Below, in pieces: positions 15,754 through 23,243 of a DNA stretch of 42,619 nucleotides. Below the pieces are notes generated by a model that was not told where the DNA came from, made no database searches, and saw only the letters and a list, made by a program, of their open reading frames with translations. The DNA is taken from positions 1 to 42,619 of the forward strand of contig CAZGCA010000056.1 of the NCBI GenBank assembly GCA_964524145.1, read 5' to 3'. This DNA is from CAZGCA01 sp964524145 (lineage in GTDB: Bacteria > Hydrogenedentota > CAZGCA01). The translations under genes were made by a program, and so were the position numbers. Each line of letters begins with the position of its first letter. The stretch's first letter is position 1.

Positions 15754-16860
15754 ATGACGAAGAGTGAGGAAATACTGGGCGACTACCCGGCCCAACCCGA
15801 AACCGGACGACACATGGACCGGAGAGCCTTCATTCATAAGGGGTCCGTGAGTCTGGCTGGCGCGGGGTTGGCGGCGCTTTTCAACGCTCCCGACGCGTCC
15901 GGAGAGCAGGCGCAGAAGAAGAGCAAGATCGTCATGGTGAAACATGATGGCGCGACGAACGATCGCGGAGCCGGCATTGCGCCCACGGTCAGACAAATGG
16001 TGAACAGGTCGATGAGAGAACTCACCGGCAAAGACTCGCTGGGCGACGCCTGGCGCGAGTTCGTTTCTCCGGACGATGTCGTCGGGGTGAAGATGAACCT
16101 CAGGGGCGGCAGAAACCTTTCGACGCAACCTTGTGTTGTTGAGGCGATTATCCTCGGGCTCGGAGCCGCCGGCGTCAAAGCGAACAACATCATAGTATGG
16201 GACGCGTTGGACAGGGAATTTCCCATTACAGGATTCAAAATCAGAGATTCGGACGAAAGCGTCCGGTATTATGGTGCGGACCATGGAAGCTCCAACCCCA
16301 GGCGGCCTCGTGACAGGGATGCTCTCCAAGAGGCCGTTAAAGACTGCTATTCCAGCGAGCCGGTTATGGTGTCCGACAAACCGGTGTATTTCAGCAAGAT
16401 CTACGACGAGATCACCGCACTGATCAACGTGCCGCTCATCAAAGACCACACGATCGCCGGTGTCACCGTCTCCATGAAGAACCATTTCGGTGGTATCCTC
16501 AACCCGAGCGATCTTCACCCAAACGCCTGCGATCCGTATCTTGCAGAGCTGAACGCTACCGCACCCATCAAAGACAAGACAAGGCTGATCATTGTGGACG
16601 GGTTGCGATCGATCTACAACAAAGGCCCTCGCGACGATCCACGGTACAGGTGGCGGCAGAACTCCATCATGGCCGGGACCGACACGGTCGCGATCGACTA
16701 TCTCGGACTGCAAATCATCGAGCAGAAAAGGAAGGAAAACGATCTTCCGCCGATCGGCAAGCGGGCCCGGCACATCGCGACTGCGGCCAAGATCGGTCTC
16801 GGCACAAACGACCCCGCACAGATCGACCTCAAGGAAATCGACCTCACGTCAACCGCTTGA
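15754..16860 (+). CDS. Tat-exported DUF362 family protein
   Basis: A 368-residue protein. Residues 21-50 form a twin-arginine signal (MDRRAFIHKGSVSLAGAG, Arg23 and Arg24), which usually marks proteins exported after folding, often with a cofactor. The rest matches DUF362, with the VGVKMNLRGG strand, the KDHTIAGVTVSMKNHFG core and a conserved-looking AGTDTVAIDYLG segment near the C terminus. The ferredoxin-like Cys clusters found in some DUF362 proteins are absent; only three scattered Cys remain in the mature part. Function is unknown. aaggag lies nine bases before the ATG. It is the last gene of the MBL-microprotein cluster and is followed by a tRNA promoter. Confidence 0.82.
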   Translation: MTKSEEILGDYPAQPETGRHMDRRAFIHKGSVSLAGAGLAALFNAPDASGEQAQKKSKIVMVKHDGATNDRGAGIAPTVRQMVNRSMRELTGKDSLGDAWREFVSPDDVVGVKMNLRGGRNLSTQPCVVEAIILGLGAAGVKANNIIVWDALDREFPITGFKIRDSDESVRYYGADHGSSNPRRPRDRDALQEAVKDCYSSEPVMVSDKPVYFSKIYDEITALINVPLIKDHTIAGVTVSMKNHFGGILNPSDLHPNACDPYLAELNATAPIKDKTRLIIVDGLRSIYNKGPRDDPRYRWRQNSIMAGTDTVAIDYLGLQIIEQKRKENDLPPIGKRARHIATAAKIGLGTNDPAQIDLKEIDLTSTA

Positions 16861-16879
16861 CAGAACCCGCTCCTCCAAT

Positions 16880-16909
16880 TTGACAGGTACCCCGGCGCTG
16901 TTGTATTAT
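16880..16909 (+). promoter_or_regulatory. Sigma70-type promoter of the tRNA genes
   Basis: TTGACA (16880-16885) and TATTAT (16904-16909) are separated by 18 bases. The start site near 16916 lies about 40 bases before the tRNA-Lys. Confidence 0.7.
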
Positions 16910-16956
16910 TAGGGTGTCCTGACACTGTACTGGGATAAGAGAATTATGTCTGGCAC

Positions 16957-17029
16957 GGGCGGGTAGCTCAGTCGGTAGAGCATCGGCCTTTTAAGCCGGT
17001 GGTCGTGGGTTCGAGCCCCACCCCGCTCA
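16957..17029 (+). tRNA. tRNA-Lys (anticodon TTT)
   Basis: Acceptor strands GGGCGGG and CCCGCTC pair (one G-U). The anticodon stem TCGGC/GCCGG frames the loop CTTTTAA, which gives anticodon TTT. The T arm is GTGGG-TTCGAGC-CCCAC and the discriminator base is A (17029). The next bases are c-t-a, so CCA is not encoded. Confidence 0.95.
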
Positions 17030-17056
17030 CTAGATTCGTCAATATACAGTTGTTGC

Positions 17057-17134
17057 GTCCCCGTCGTCCAGTCTGGCCCAGGACACCGGCCTTTCAAGCC
17101 GGCGACACGGGTTCAAATCCCGTCGGGGACGCCA
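17057..17134 (+). tRNA. tRNA-Glu (anticodon TTC)
   Basis: Acceptor strands GTCCCCG and CGGGGAC pair fully. The anticodon stem CCGGC/GCCGG frames the loop CTTTCAA, giving anticodon TTC. The T loop is TTCAAAT and the discriminator is G. CCA is encoded (17132-17134), unlike in the tRNA-Lys 27 bases upstream. Confidence 0.95.
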
Positions 17135-17162
17135 ACATCTGCCATCATGAGGGAGGTGCAGA

Positions 17163-17179
17163 GGAAGCTGTATGCTTCC
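17163..17179 (+). terminator. Hairpin after the tRNA pair, possible terminator
   Basis: A perfect six-base stem GGAAGC/GCTTCC with a five-base loop lies 28 bases after tRNA-Glu. The following sequence has only short T runs, so termination is uncertain. Confidence 0.35.
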
Positions 17180-17208
17180 ACGCGCCTTTGCTGTTCCTGG
17201 CTACTGGG

Positions 17209-17237
17209 TTGACGCGCTGGACCATTGCAGCTATATT
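17209..17237 (+). promoter_or_regulatory. Promoter of the prepilin-like gene
   Basis: TTGACG (17209-17214) and TATATT (17232-17237) are separated by 17 bases. Transcription would start about 75 bases before the ATG at 17317. Confidence 0.55.
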
Positions 17238-17316
17238 ACCGTATGAGAAAGATGATGAGCACCCGATATCGCCTCATAGCGCGTTTTGCTTGGCGAAAAC
17301 AAGGAGGAGCGGAGAA

Positions 17317-18240
17317 ATGAAAAGACCGCTGCGAAGGAATGTTGGGTTCACACTGATTGAGCTGCTTGTGGTTATCGCGATTATCGGCATACTCGCTGCG
17401 ATACTTCTCCCGGCGCTCTCTCGCGCGCGTGAGGCCGCGCGGCGGGCAAGCTGCGCGAACAACCTCAAGCAGATGGGATTGGCGTTCAAGATGTATGCGA
17501 ACGAATGGAACGGGAAGTTCCCTCCGCGCCAGATCTTCACCATATTCGGCGAGCTGTCGAGCACGGCGATGTTCAACGGCCCGGCGATGTACCCGGAGTA
17601 CCTGAGCGACTTGAATGTCGTGTGGTGCCCGTCGAGCACTTTTGGGAGTCCGCTCGAACGCTACGACGAGTTTAGTCCTCCCAAGGGAACCCAGACGGCT
17701 AACCACAATGGCACTATCGAGCCGGAAGAGCTGATAAAATCACCGTTCAACTACATAGGCTGGGTGTTGATGGACGCGGAGAATGTCCTCGGTCCGAAGG
17801 CGGGCACCGTGGGAAGCGGCCCCGGCGGCCGGTTCGAGAAGAGCGACTACAACGGTACGCCGTGGGGTGAGCTTTGCGCGGCCAATGTTGCCACACACGG
17901 AGCCGCATCAGACAGGGATTTCAGCGTCTCGCAGCAGTTTGCCGGGACCCAGGTCGGTGGCGGAAATACCATATACCGGTTGCGAGAAGGTATCGAGCGG
18001 TTCATGATAACCGACATCAACAATCCCGCAGCCAGCGCCGCTGCTCAAAGCGAAGTGCCCGTAATGTGGGACCATCTCACGCCGCAGATTAAAGGCTCGA
18101 ACCATATCCCGGCAGGCATGAACATTCTCTACATGGACGGCCACGTCGAATGGGCGCACTATCCGTCGGAAAACCCCTGGCTGGTGACGCTGGACGGGCC
18201 CCGGATCATCGGCAGGTACGACCGTCCGTTCGCCGGCTGA
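17317..18240 (+). CDS. Type II secretion/pseudopilin-like protein (prepilin N terminus, H-X9-DG-type C terminus)
   Basis: A 307-residue protein. A short basic leader ends at Gly10, the prepilin peptidase site, followed by FTLIELLVVIAIIGILAAIL with the conserved Glu at mature position 5. Next comes the ARRASCANNLKQMG segment typical of the large pseudopilin-like families of PVC-type bacteria. Near the C terminus is the NILYMDGHVEWAHYP motif of the H-X9-DG class. It is expected to be inserted in the inner membrane and cleaved; the role of this expanded family is unknown. The start at 17317 has aaggaggag upstream; the longer open frame begins inside the tRNA-Lys and is not coding. GspA/GspB-like genes lie at 31663-34256. 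Confidence 0.85.
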   Translation: MKRPLRRNVGFTLIELLVVIAIIGILAAILLPALSRAREAARRASCANNLKQMGLAFKMYANEWNGKFPPRQIFTIFGELSSTAMFNGPAMYPEYLSDLNVVWCPSSTFGSPLERYDEFSPPKGTQTANHNGTIEPEELIKSPFNYIGWVLMDAENVLGPKAGTVGSGPGGRFEKSDYNGTPWGELCAANVATHGAASDRDFSVSQQFAGTQVGGGNTIYRLREGIERFMITDINNPAASAAAQSEVPVMWDHLTPQIKGSNHIPAGMNILYMDGHVEWAHYPSENPWLVTLDGPRIIGRYDRPFAG

Positions 18241-18272
18241 TTCTTGCCATATTCCGTTGCAGGGGCGAGTGC

Positions 18273-18947
18273 ATGTACGCCTTGATCTTCGATGTGGACG
18301 GCGTTATCGCCGACACCGAACGAGTCAATTTCGAAGTAACTCGTGACGTTCTCGAATCGTTGTTCCAGATAGACAATATCGTCAGGGACGACTTCAAAGA
18401 CGGTGTCGGAAAGGGTGCCACAGGGTATGTCCAGGCGGCCGCTGCACGTCACGGAAAAACCCTTACACCGGATGAGACCCGACAGGCGACAGATCTGCGC
18501 CAACAACGGTTCATCGAACGGCTCGCCGATCCCGACTCGCCGTTGCCTCCCTTTCCGGGCGTCATCGAACTGATGGAACAGGCCATCGAGGACCCGCGGT
18601 TCTGCGTGGGTATCGCCACCTCGAGCACGAGAGAGAAGGCTGGCGCGGTCCTGCAGTCGACCGGCGTATCCAACTACAACTTCCCCTGGGTTACCGGCGA
18701 CCAGGTGAGGAACAAGAAACCCGATCCCGAGCTGTTTCTGGTTGCCGCAAAACAGCTCGCCGTCGCGCCGCCGAACTGCATTGTCTTCGAGGACGCACCC
18801 AACGGCGTTCGCGCGGCCAAATCAGCCGGGATGAAATGTGTCGCTGTTACGAACACCATATCGGCCGAGGAGCTTTCCGATGCCGACATGGTAGTCGAAT
18901 CGCTCGAGGAAGTCTCCCTCGACACACTCCTGGAAAGCCTTCTCTAG
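18273..18947 (+). CDS. HAD-superfamily phosphatase/phosphoglucomutase-like (CbbY/beta-PGM group)
   Basis: A 224-residue HAD subfamily IA protein. Motif I is FDVDGV (nucleophile Asp7, acid/base Asp9), motif II lies in GIATSSTREKA, the motif III Lys in NKKPDPELF, and motif IV in VFEDAPNGV. The helical cap region between residues about 18 and 80 fits beta-phosphoglucomutase-like enzymes. It probably removes or shifts a phosphate on a sugar phosphate in the cytoplasm; the substrate is unknown. It starts 32 bases after the prepilin-like gene, with a weak aggggcgag site, so it is probably co-transcribed. Confidence 0.85.
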   Translation: MYALIFDVDGVIADTERVNFEVTRDVLESLFQIDNIVRDDFKDGVGKGATGYVQAAAARHGKTLTPDETRQATDLRQQRFIERLADPDSPLPPFPGVIELMEQAIEDPRFCVGIATSSTREKAGAVLQSTGVSNYNFPWVTGDQVRNKKPDPELFLVAAKQLAVAPPNCIVFEDAPNGVRAAKSAGMKCVAVTNTISAEELSDADMVVESLEEVSLDTLLESLL

Positions 18948-18980
18948 GAAACAGGCCGTCTTCTGCTGCCCGGAGCTCTC

Positions 18981-20087
18981 TCAGTCAGCAAGACCGCAGA
19001 TCTCGTCGACAAGTCCCGAAACGGCCTCCACCTTCTCGATCTCGCCGATCTCCGATATCTCGTCCGAGATACCCAGGATCAGCTTCGGCGCGAACATCTC
19101 GATGGCCCGACGCGCGAATTCCAGCAACTGCTCGACTGGCCTGTTGGGAAGGAAGTCGATCGCCGGCAGAATGTCGAGGACAACCATCTCATCGCCCACC
19201 CCCTCCTTGATCTGCTCCAGCGTCATGTCGCCCATCGGCGCCGGCGTGAGCGCCTCGACTCCGTCCAGCCGGGTCTCTCGCAGGAACGGCAGCATCAGCC
19301 GCGAGTTGCCGTCCCAGTGGGTGTGCACGAACCGAGCCGCCGAGTGCAACCGCTGCGCAACGCGCTGCCACCACGGTATGAGGTACTTCTTCAGTATGGG
19401 CGGTGGCGTGAACTCGTTGGTCGCGTGGTCGCCGAGATTGAATATGCGGCACGGTAGCTTCAGTGCCTCGTCGATGATCCGGTCGTCGCGCCGGTCGCAG
19501 GCTTCGAGGTACGCTTCCACCTCCGCAGCGTGGTCCGCCAGCAGGTAGTAGGTGCCGGGCAGACCGCACCATCTCTTGATCAGTTCCGTGAAACCCGACC
19601 CTGTCAGAAATATCGTCGGCTCGCCCCGATGACCCACCGAGCGGGCGGCTCTCCCAAAGCTCTCTGGATTCGCCCGGAACCGCTCGCGCTCAACGAGATC
19701 GGTCACCACACCTAAATCCTCCACCGTCTTGACGGGAAAATCCGAGATCCGGTGGTTTACACGCTTTCCGTTCTCCCAGATGTCCTGGCAGACCGTGCAG
19801 AGCTCGCCGGCCGGCGTTTGAATCCTTTCGACCGTGTGGTCGGGGTGGCGTTCCTCGATTCGTACCAGGTCGTCTCGGTTTTCGTATCGCTCTATTCCCG
19901 CCGTCGCGCCATAACGGATGGAACAACCGAGCGCGTCGTAGATCTCGAGGCTGTCCATCCCGCGAAATCGCTCCGGCATCGTCCCGCGGTCCATATGATG
20001 GCCAATCCACGTCTCAAGACGCGGTTGCCACAACACGCCTTCCGCAGTACCTTCGAAGATGGCCATGTTCAGATCCTGCCGTGTCAT
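18981..20087 (-). CDS. Uroporphyrinogen decarboxylase-family (MtaA/CmuA-like) protein
   Basis: A 368-residue protein of the UroD superfamily. The MTRQDLNMAIFEG start and QPRLETWIGHH segment match the methyltransferase-related branch rather than true HemE. A DWHD-like region reads FVHTHWDGNSR (possible zinc-binding His), and the C-terminal ILGISDEIS replaces the usual ILGTGDEI-type ending. Members of this branch often transfer methyl groups or act in demethylation; the substrate is unknown. The start at 20087 is four bases after the stop of the lipoprotein hydrolase, so the two are co-transcribed. ATG at 20066 is an alternative with its own agga site. Confidence 0.78.
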   Translation of the reverse strand: MTRQDLNMAIFEGTAEGVLWQPRLETWIGHHMDRGTMPERFRGMDSLEIYDALGCSIRYGATAGIERYENRDDLVRIEERHPDHTVERIQTPAGELCTVCQDIWENGKRVNHRISDFPVKTVEDLGVVTDLVERERFRANPESFGRAARSVGHRGEPTIFLTGSGFTELIKRWCGLPGTYYLLADHAAEVEAYLEACDRRDDRIIDEALKLPCRIFNLGDHATNEFTPPPILKKYLIPWWQRVAQRLHSAARFVHTHWDGNSRLMLPFLRETRLDGVEALTPAPMGDMTLEQIKEGVGDEMVVLDILPAIDFLPNRPVEQLLEFARRAIEMFAPKLILGISDEISEIGEIEKVEAVSGLVDEICGLAD

Positions 20088-20091
20088 CTCC

Positions 20092-20817
20092 TTACTTCCG
20101 ATGTTCCAGAAACCATTCATAGAGTTCCGGATTGTTATACGTCTCGGTCCAGGAATCATGACCGGCGTCCGGATACACCGTGAACTTTACGTCGCCGCCA
20201 CACTCCCTGAGCGCGTTCACCATCTCTTCGGATTTCGCGAGCGCCACGGTTTGGTCCTTTGCGCCGTGAAATACCCAGACGGGAACGTTCTTCAGGTTGA
20301 CCGCCCACGCCGGTTGTCCACCCCCGCAGATGGGCGCGATAGCAGCGAACTTGTCCGGATACTGGCTGGCAAGGTGCCACGTTCCAAACCCGCCCATGCT
20401 GAGACCTGTCAGGTAGAGTCGGTCCGTGTCAACCGAGTGGCTCGCAATAACCTTGTCCAGAAGCTCAATCAGCTTCTTGTCGTTCCACCACAACCCTCGC
20501 GGACATTGCGGCGAGACGATGATAAACTGAAGATGACCTCCCTGCTTCACTATCTTGGGCGGTCCGTGGACCTCGACTCTCGCCAGATCGTCGCCCCGTT
20601 CGCCCGCTCCATGAAGAAACAGTATCAGGGGCCAGCGCTTATCCACCTTACCGTAGTCTTGAGGCAGGTAGAGCAGGTACTTGTAGTCGGCAAGCTCTTC
20701 CTCCGCACTCGGGGACGTCTTCTTCGCTTTGGCTGCGGTCGGCCCGGTCGACGCACATCCCGCAACAATCGACAAGATCAGCACAAAACATATCGCAACA
20801 CCAGCCTTCTCGTACAT
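20092..20817 (-). CDS. Lipoprotein alpha/beta hydrolase (PHB-depolymerase/LpqC-like esterase)
   Basis: A 241-residue lipoprotein. The signal ends in a lipobox SIVAGC with Cys21, so the enzyme is lipid-anchored. The fold shows LILFLHGAGERGDD (oxyanion), the nucleophile elbow GLSMGG (Ser140), FHGAKDQTV (acid Asp) and PDAGHDSW (catalytic His). This matches prolyl-oligopeptidase-like/polyhydroxybutyrate depolymerase-like esterases such as LpqC or feruloyl esterases. aggagg lies six bases before the ATG at 20817 and directly abuts the ATG at 20823, so 20817 is preferred. It is the middle gene of a three-gene minus-strand operon. Confidence 0.85.
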   Translation of the reverse strand: MYEKAGVAICFVLILSIVAGCASTGPTAAKAKKTSPSAEEELADYKYLLYLPQDYGKVDKRWPLILFLHGAGERGDDLARVEVHGPPKIVKQGGHLQFIIVSPQCPRGLWWNDKKLIELLDKVIASHSVDTDRLYLTGLSMGGFGTWHLASQYPDKFAAIAPICGGGQPAWAVNLKNVPVWVFHGAKDQTVALAKSEEMVNALRECGGDVKFTVYPDAGHDSWTETYNNPELYEWFLEHRK

Positions 20818-20869
20818 CTTCATCCTCCTGACTTCACCGTACTGTCACAACCGGCGCTTCGTCCCGACA

Positions 20870-21385
20870 CTATCTCTGCGAAAGCAGACCCAACTGTCCC
20901 GCAAGCCGACGGAAAAACTCGACTGCTTCCGGGTCCTTCGCCTTCGTGCTCCAGAGAAACTGCGCAAACCCCGTCTGGGCAAGTACGTAGTACCCCAGCG
21001 CGACCTGGCCGATCGCAACGTACCCCGTTGCCAACTGGCCAAGCCCGAACGCAATACCGACGGCAAACTGAGCCACCACCGCCAGGCCGAACACGAACTG
21101 GCCCAGACCAAACAGTATCCCAACACCAAATTGCGCAATGGTGACGACTCCAATGGCAAACTGGCCGATCGCGACGATGCCCTTGGCAACCCGCAACCTG
21201 CCCTCCGCATCTCGACCAAAGGCTATGTGTACGAGCGGATACCCGAAGAGCGTTCCCTCTGTCTTCCAGTCGAACCCCGGACCGTTCCACTCTGCTTTCG
21301 CGGGATATGGCGCGCCGCAGACTGGGCACGACGCGGCCTCCGTGCTAATCTCGTTCCCGCACTCGCGCCACGGTGCCAGTGTCAT
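20870..21385 (-). CDS. Zinc-ribbon protein with repeated G-Q hydrophobic motifs
   Basis: A 171-residue protein. An N-terminal zinc-ribbon-like segment reads WRECGNEISTEAASCPVCGAPYP. It is followed by a linker and about eight short repeats of the type AIGQFAIG/FGLGQFVFG (residues about 68-142), then a charged tail. The repeats are periodic in Gly and Gln and could form a beta-solenoid or membrane-associated sheet. Similar proteins are known only as zinc-ribbon domain proteins of unknown role. The first Cys of the usual CxxC pair is a Trp here (TGG where TGC would be expected), leaving Cys9, Cys20 and Cys23. It heads the operon with the lipoprotein hydrolase and the UroD-like gene, after a readable promoter. 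Confidence 0.72.
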   Translation of the reverse strand: MTLAPWRECGNEISTEAASCPVCGAPYPAKAEWNGPGFDWKTEGTLFGYPLVHIAFGRDAEGRLRVAKGIVAIGQFAIGVVTIAQFGVGILFGLGQFVFGLAVVAQFAVGIAFGLGQLATGYVAIGQVALGYYVLAQTGFAQFLWSTKAKDPEAVEFFRRLAGQLGLLSQR

Positions 21386-21473
21386 AACCGTTCGCCCCTG
21401 TTACCCGCTGTTGTGAGTCACCTGCTGCCTCGCGCTTCAAGTTGGGTTCAATGCAACCCGCCTCCAGAGACCA

Positions 21474-21503
21474 AATATACCAGCCGCAGGCCGAGGTTTT
21501 CAA
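21474..21503 (-). promoter_or_regulatory. Promoter of the zinc-ribbon operon
   Basis: On the minus strand TTGAAA (21498-21503) and TATATT (21474-21479) are separated by 18 bases. The leader is about 80 bases. Confidence 0.52.
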
Positions 21504-21531
21504 CCTTGGATATCGCGGGACGTCCCGTCCC

Positions 21532-21567
21532 CGTGCTCCCGCTCGTGCTCGCAATCGTTATCGAGAC
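21532..21567. repeat. Degenerate six-base tandem element, copy A
   Basis: Six units read cgtgct, cccgct, cgtgct, cgcaat, cgttat, cgagac. The same series recurs at 41101-41136, where 27 of 36 positions agree in register. Both copies lie between genes. Confidence 0.55.
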
Positions 21568-21591
21568 ACTCCATTTCCTTTCGCACAGGCG

Positions 21592-21620
21592 TTGACAAAG
21601 CCCGAGGGGTATCGTAAGAT
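21592..21620 (+). promoter_or_regulatory. Promoter of the PAS-domain gene
   Basis: TTGACA (21592-21597) and TAAGAT (21615-21620) are separated by 17 bases. The leader is about 105 bases before the ATG at 21732. Confidence 0.6.
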
Positions 21621-21731
21621 TAGGCCGACATCAGACGTCAACTGAAACCGTACACCCCAACGGGGAGCGCAGTCACAAAGACGATCCCGTGATCAAGCTT
21701 GTGTGTCAATGATTGCAGGGAGAACACAATC

Positions 21732-23051
21732 ATGACCACCTCACGCAAAACCAAAGCCCAGTTGCTCGATGAGCTCGAGAGTCTGCGAGCGCGCGTCGCG
21801 GAGCTTGAGCACAAACAGAACGAACACAGACCGTCTGAAAAAGCCCTGCGCGAAAGCGAATCCCGATACCGGGAGGTCGCATCCAACATTCCGGGGATGA
21901 TCTACCAGTTCGTGCTCAAGAGGGACGGTTCCTTTACCATCCCATTCGCGATCGAAGGACCCAGGACAACCCTGGAGTTTACGCCTGAAGAGCTTCAAGC
22001 CGATCTGGCTCTGGTTGTCAGCTCGATCCATCGCGACGATGTCGAAGACGTGCGCCAGGCGGTTGCCGAATCCGCGAAAACGCTGCGAACCTGGACGGCG
22101 GAAATCCGTTTCGTAAGGAGAGGCGGCAAGATACAGTGGGTTCAAAGCATCGCAAGCCCGCGTCTGTTGATCGACGGTAGCATTCTATGGGACGGCTTAG
22201 CCATCGACATCACCGAGCGCAAGCGGGCTGAGGAAGAACTGAGAAAACACCGGGAACAGCTTGAGGAGTTGGTGGAGGAGCGTACACAGGCCCTGCAAGA
22301 GAGCACCGAACGCTACCGCGCGATATTCGAGCAGGCGGCGGCCTCCGTCGTGCTGTTCGATACAGAGACCGGCGCGATGATGGAGTTCAACGACCGTGCA
22401 TACGAGAACCTCGGCTATACCCGCGAGGAATTCGAAGGAATCACTCTAGTCGATATCGAAGCTCTCGAGTCTCCCGCGGAGACCGCGAAGCACATTCAAA
22501 AAGTCATCGAGAAGGGATCTGATGTTTTTGAAACGAAACAGAGGAGAAAGAACGGCGAGCTGAGAGACATTGTTGTAAGCGTCAGGGCTATCGATTTTCG
22601 CGGGAGAAAGCTCAATGTAGCTACTTGGCATGACATCACCGAGCGCAAGCAGGCTGAGGCGGCGCTGAGGAAGAGCGAGGAACGCTTTCGCCAAGTGGCG
22701 GAGAATGCGAAAGAATGGATCTGGGAGGTGGACGCCGACGGCTTCTACACGTACGCCAGCCCCGTGGTGGGGAAGATTCTTGGCTACAAGCCGGAAGAAG
22801 TCGTGGGCAAGAAGCACTTCTATGATTTCTTTCATCCTGAGGACCGGGAAAACCTTAAGAACGCAGCCCTTGCGGTCTTCGCTAAGAAAGAGCCGTTTCG
22901 CGATTTTGTGAACAGAAACATCGGCAAGGATGGCACCGTCGTCTGGCTTTCGACAAGCGGTGTGCCGATGCTCGACAAAGACGGCAACTTGGCGGGATAC
23001 AGAGGGGCTGACGCGGATATTACCGGAGCGCAAGAGGACGGACGAGAATAG
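21732..23051 (+). CDS. Cytoplasmic sensor with three PAS domains and no output domain
   Basis: A 439-residue protein. An N-terminal coiled coil (about 1-50) precedes PAS 1 (about 50-170), then a second coiled coil ending EELVEERTQALQ, PAS 2 (about 195-310) and PAS 3 (about 322-434). The ends of PAS 1 and PAS 2 carry the DITERK linker; the third reads DITGAQED and the protein stops six codons later. No kinase, GGDEF or DNA-binding domain follows, and no transmembrane helix is seen. It presumably senses a ligand, redox state or light and acts on a partner. The chosen ATG has aggga about nine bases upstream. A loss of a C-terminal kinase is possible, but no remnant is visible downstream. Confidence 0.85.
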   Translation: MTTSRKTKAQLLDELESLRARVAELEHKQNEHRPSEKALRESESRYREVASNIPGMIYQFVLKRDGSFTIPFAIEGPRTTLEFTPEELQADLALVVSSIHRDDVEDVRQAVAESAKTLRTWTAEIRFVRRGGKIQWVQSIASPRLLIDGSILWDGLAIDITERKRAEEELRKHREQLEELVEERTQALQESTERYRAIFEQAAASVVLFDTETGAMMEFNDRAYENLGYTREEFEGITLVDIEALESPAETAKHIQKVIEKGSDVFETKQRRKNGELRDIVVSVRAIDFRGRKLNVATWHDITERKQAEAALRKSEERFRQVAENAKEWIWEVDADGFYTYASPVVGKILGYKPEEVVGKKHFYDFFHPEDRENLKNAALAVFAKKEPFRDFVNRNIGKDGTVVWLSTSGVPMLDKDGNLAGYRGADADITGAQEDGRE

Positions 23052-23176
23052 GCAGAAACCGGAAGCCTAGGTCCGGTAACTGCAGGTGCTGGCAAGCTTC
23101 CGCATGCTGTGCCGAGCGACACGCGCACGACGCCGGTAGCTGGGTTCTCACTCGAACAGGTTGTTTCTCACCTCGA

Positions 23177-23205
23177 TTGACAGTGCGGCCGGTCTCTGCT
23201 AGGAT
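23177..23205 (+). promoter_or_regulatory. Promoter of the solute-binding lipoprotein
   Basis: TTGACA (23177-23182) and TAGGAT (23200-23205) are separated by 17 bases. The leader is about 32 bases. Confidence 0.62.
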
Positions 23206-23243
23206 TTGCCCCGGCACATCCTTACTGAGGAGAACTCAAGCTT

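Larger units (their letters stand above)
21386..21731. other. Divergent intergenic region with two promoters and a repeat element
   Basis: This 346-base gap holds a minus-strand promoter (21474-21503), a degenerate six-base repeat element (21532-21567) and a plus-strand promoter (21592-21620). No coding region with a ribosome-binding site was found. Confidence 0.6.

Noticed and set aside
16999..17316. Upstream extension of the prepilin frame
   Set aside because: It begins inside tRNA-Lys and spans tRNA-Glu; the prepilin leader begins at 17317 after aaggaggag.
18981..20087. Calling this gene hemE (true uroporphyrinogen decarboxylase)
   Set aside because: The N terminus and the C-terminal motif fit the MtaA/CmuA-like branch, and no haem genes are nearby.
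21532..21567. CRISPR-like repeat
   Set aside because: Units of six bases with no spacers; no array or cas gene is present in the window.
23052..23176. Hidden kinase fragment after the PAS protein
   Set aside because: No histidine-kinase H-box or ATPase motifs are visible in any frame in this short gap.
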